Below, one piece after another: positions 5,567 to 5,878 of a stretch of DNA of 5,878 bases. Position numbers and translations under genes: made by a program. The stretch lies in the NCBI GenBank assembly GCA_947454695.1, contig CANGMW010000168.1, forward strand, positions 1 through 5,878, in the 5' to 3' direction. Under the pieces are notes generated by a model, which was given only the letters and a program-made list of their open reading frames with translations, was not told where the DNA came from and did not search any database. This DNA comes from Comamonadaceae bacterium. GTDB lineage: Bacteria > Pseudomonadota > Gammaproteobacteria > Burkholderiales > Burkholderiaceae_C. Numbering within the stretch: the stretch's first letter is position 1; every line of letters starts with the position of its first letter.

Positions 5567-5878
5567 TGCGCGTCGCATCCACCAAGGCCATTCTGGGAAT
5601 GGCCTTTTTTTTGACACCCTTGTCGGCACCCACCGCTTGGGCTGCGCCCGATGCGGTCGCCGGCAAAGCCAAGGCACAAGTCTGTGCGGCCTGCCACGGC
5701 GAGCAAGGCGTTTCGGCCCTGCCGGGCACACCGCATTTGGCGGCGCAGCCCCCGCTGTCAATTTTTTACCAGCTGCTGCAGTTTCGCGACCAACGCCGCA
5801 AGGGCGGCGGCATGGAAGCCATCGCGGCCACGCTGTCCGAGCCGGACATGCGCGACATCGCCGCTTACTACAGTGCGC
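5566..5878 (+). CDS. Exported class I c-type cytochrome, 3' partial
   Basis: The frame opens at ATG 5566, sharing one base with the TGA of the dehydrogenase gene, and is still open after 104 codons at the window edge. Residues 1-26 form a Sec signal peptide (R2 and K7, core ILGMAFFL, likely cut after AWA). The haem site CAACH lies at 40-44. The sequence then follows the c553/c4-like pattern: GEQGVSALPGTPHLAAQPP, FYQLLQFRDQRRKGGGM (67-83), with Met83 the probable sixth ligand, and LSEPDMRDIAAYYS (90-103). It is periplasmic and a natural electron acceptor for the PQQ dehydrogenase. No good ribosome site precedes the start, so it should be translated by coupling. An intrinsic-terminator-like hairpin covers codons 7-16. 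A second haem domain may follow beyond the window. Confidence 0.88.
   Translation, partial: MRVASTKAILGMAFFLTPLSAPTAWAAPDAVAGKAKAQVCAACHGEQGVSALPGTPHLAAQPPLSIFYQLLQFRDQRRKGGGMEAIAATLSEPDMRDIAAYYSA
5584..5612 (+). terminator. Strong intrinsic terminator structure inside the cytochrome c signal-peptide codons
   Basis: AAGGCCATTC (5584-5593) and GAATGGCCTT (5597-5606) form a perfect 10-bp stem with loop TGG, running into eight T (5605-5612). This is the standard Rho-independent form. It begins 18 nt after the dehydrogenase stop codon, where a terminator is expected, yet it lies within the cytochrome frame. It may end dehydrogenase transcripts, act as an attenuator, or be suppressed when ribosomes cover it. 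Confidence 0.75.

Noticed and set aside
5611..5616. Perfect TTGACA -35 hexamer after the terminator
   Set aside because: No -10-like sequence lies 15-19 nt downstream in this GC-rich stretch; it arises from the T tract of the hairpin.

Overview
The window looks like a chromosomal stretch of a Gram-negative betaproteobacterium, most likely Burkholderiales near Comamonadaceae. This is inferred from the GC-rich coding sequence, the small densely packed genes and the protein families present (TerC/YgdQ type, LrgA/LrgB pair, DUF2256, DCC-type DUF393, exported PQQ sugar dehydrogenase with a cytochrome c). No rRNA, tRNA, insertion sequence, CRISPR array or phage gene was seen.

Layout. Positions 2-631 (+) hold the 3' part of a TerC-family membrane protein gene whose 5' end lies outside the window. 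It converges on a run of minus-strand genes. In transcription order these are lrgA-like (4146-3787), lrgB-like (3797-3069), a VOC/glyoxalase-fold protein (2987-2613), a C-factor-like short-chain dehydrogenase (2602-1901), a small DUF2256 zinc-binding protein (1911-1726), a DCC/DUF393 thiol-disulfide oxidoreductase-like protein (1662-1267) and an exported histidine phosphatase (1231-659). Overlaps or gaps of at most 81 bp suggest one or two transcription units: lrgAB, then VOC-SDR-DUF2256-DCC-phosphatase. A 175-bp divergent intergenic region (4147-4321) separates lrgA from plus-strand genes for a secreted PQQ-type sugar/sorbosone dehydrogenase (4322-5566) and a c-type cytochrome (5566 to the window end, truncated).

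How the genes may work together. The PQQ dehydrogenase and cytochrome c overlap by one base, both carry Sec signal peptides, and plausibly form a periplasmic oxidation and electron-transfer pair. LrgA and LrgB are two membrane proteins of one complex, related to organic-acid transporters and once described as holin-like. The SDR, DUF2256 and DUF393 families tend to recur together, in my recollection often near photolyase/cryptochrome genes, although no photolyase is visible here.

Most of the window is ordinary housekeeping or accessory metabolism, and I do not see a clearly novel defence or mobile system. The most unusual signal is a textbook intrinsic terminator (perfect 10-bp stem, 3-nt loop, 8-T tract at 5584-5612) lying inside the signal-peptide codons of the cytochrome c gene. 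It could make cytochrome expression depend on coupled translation from the upstream dehydrogenase gene.
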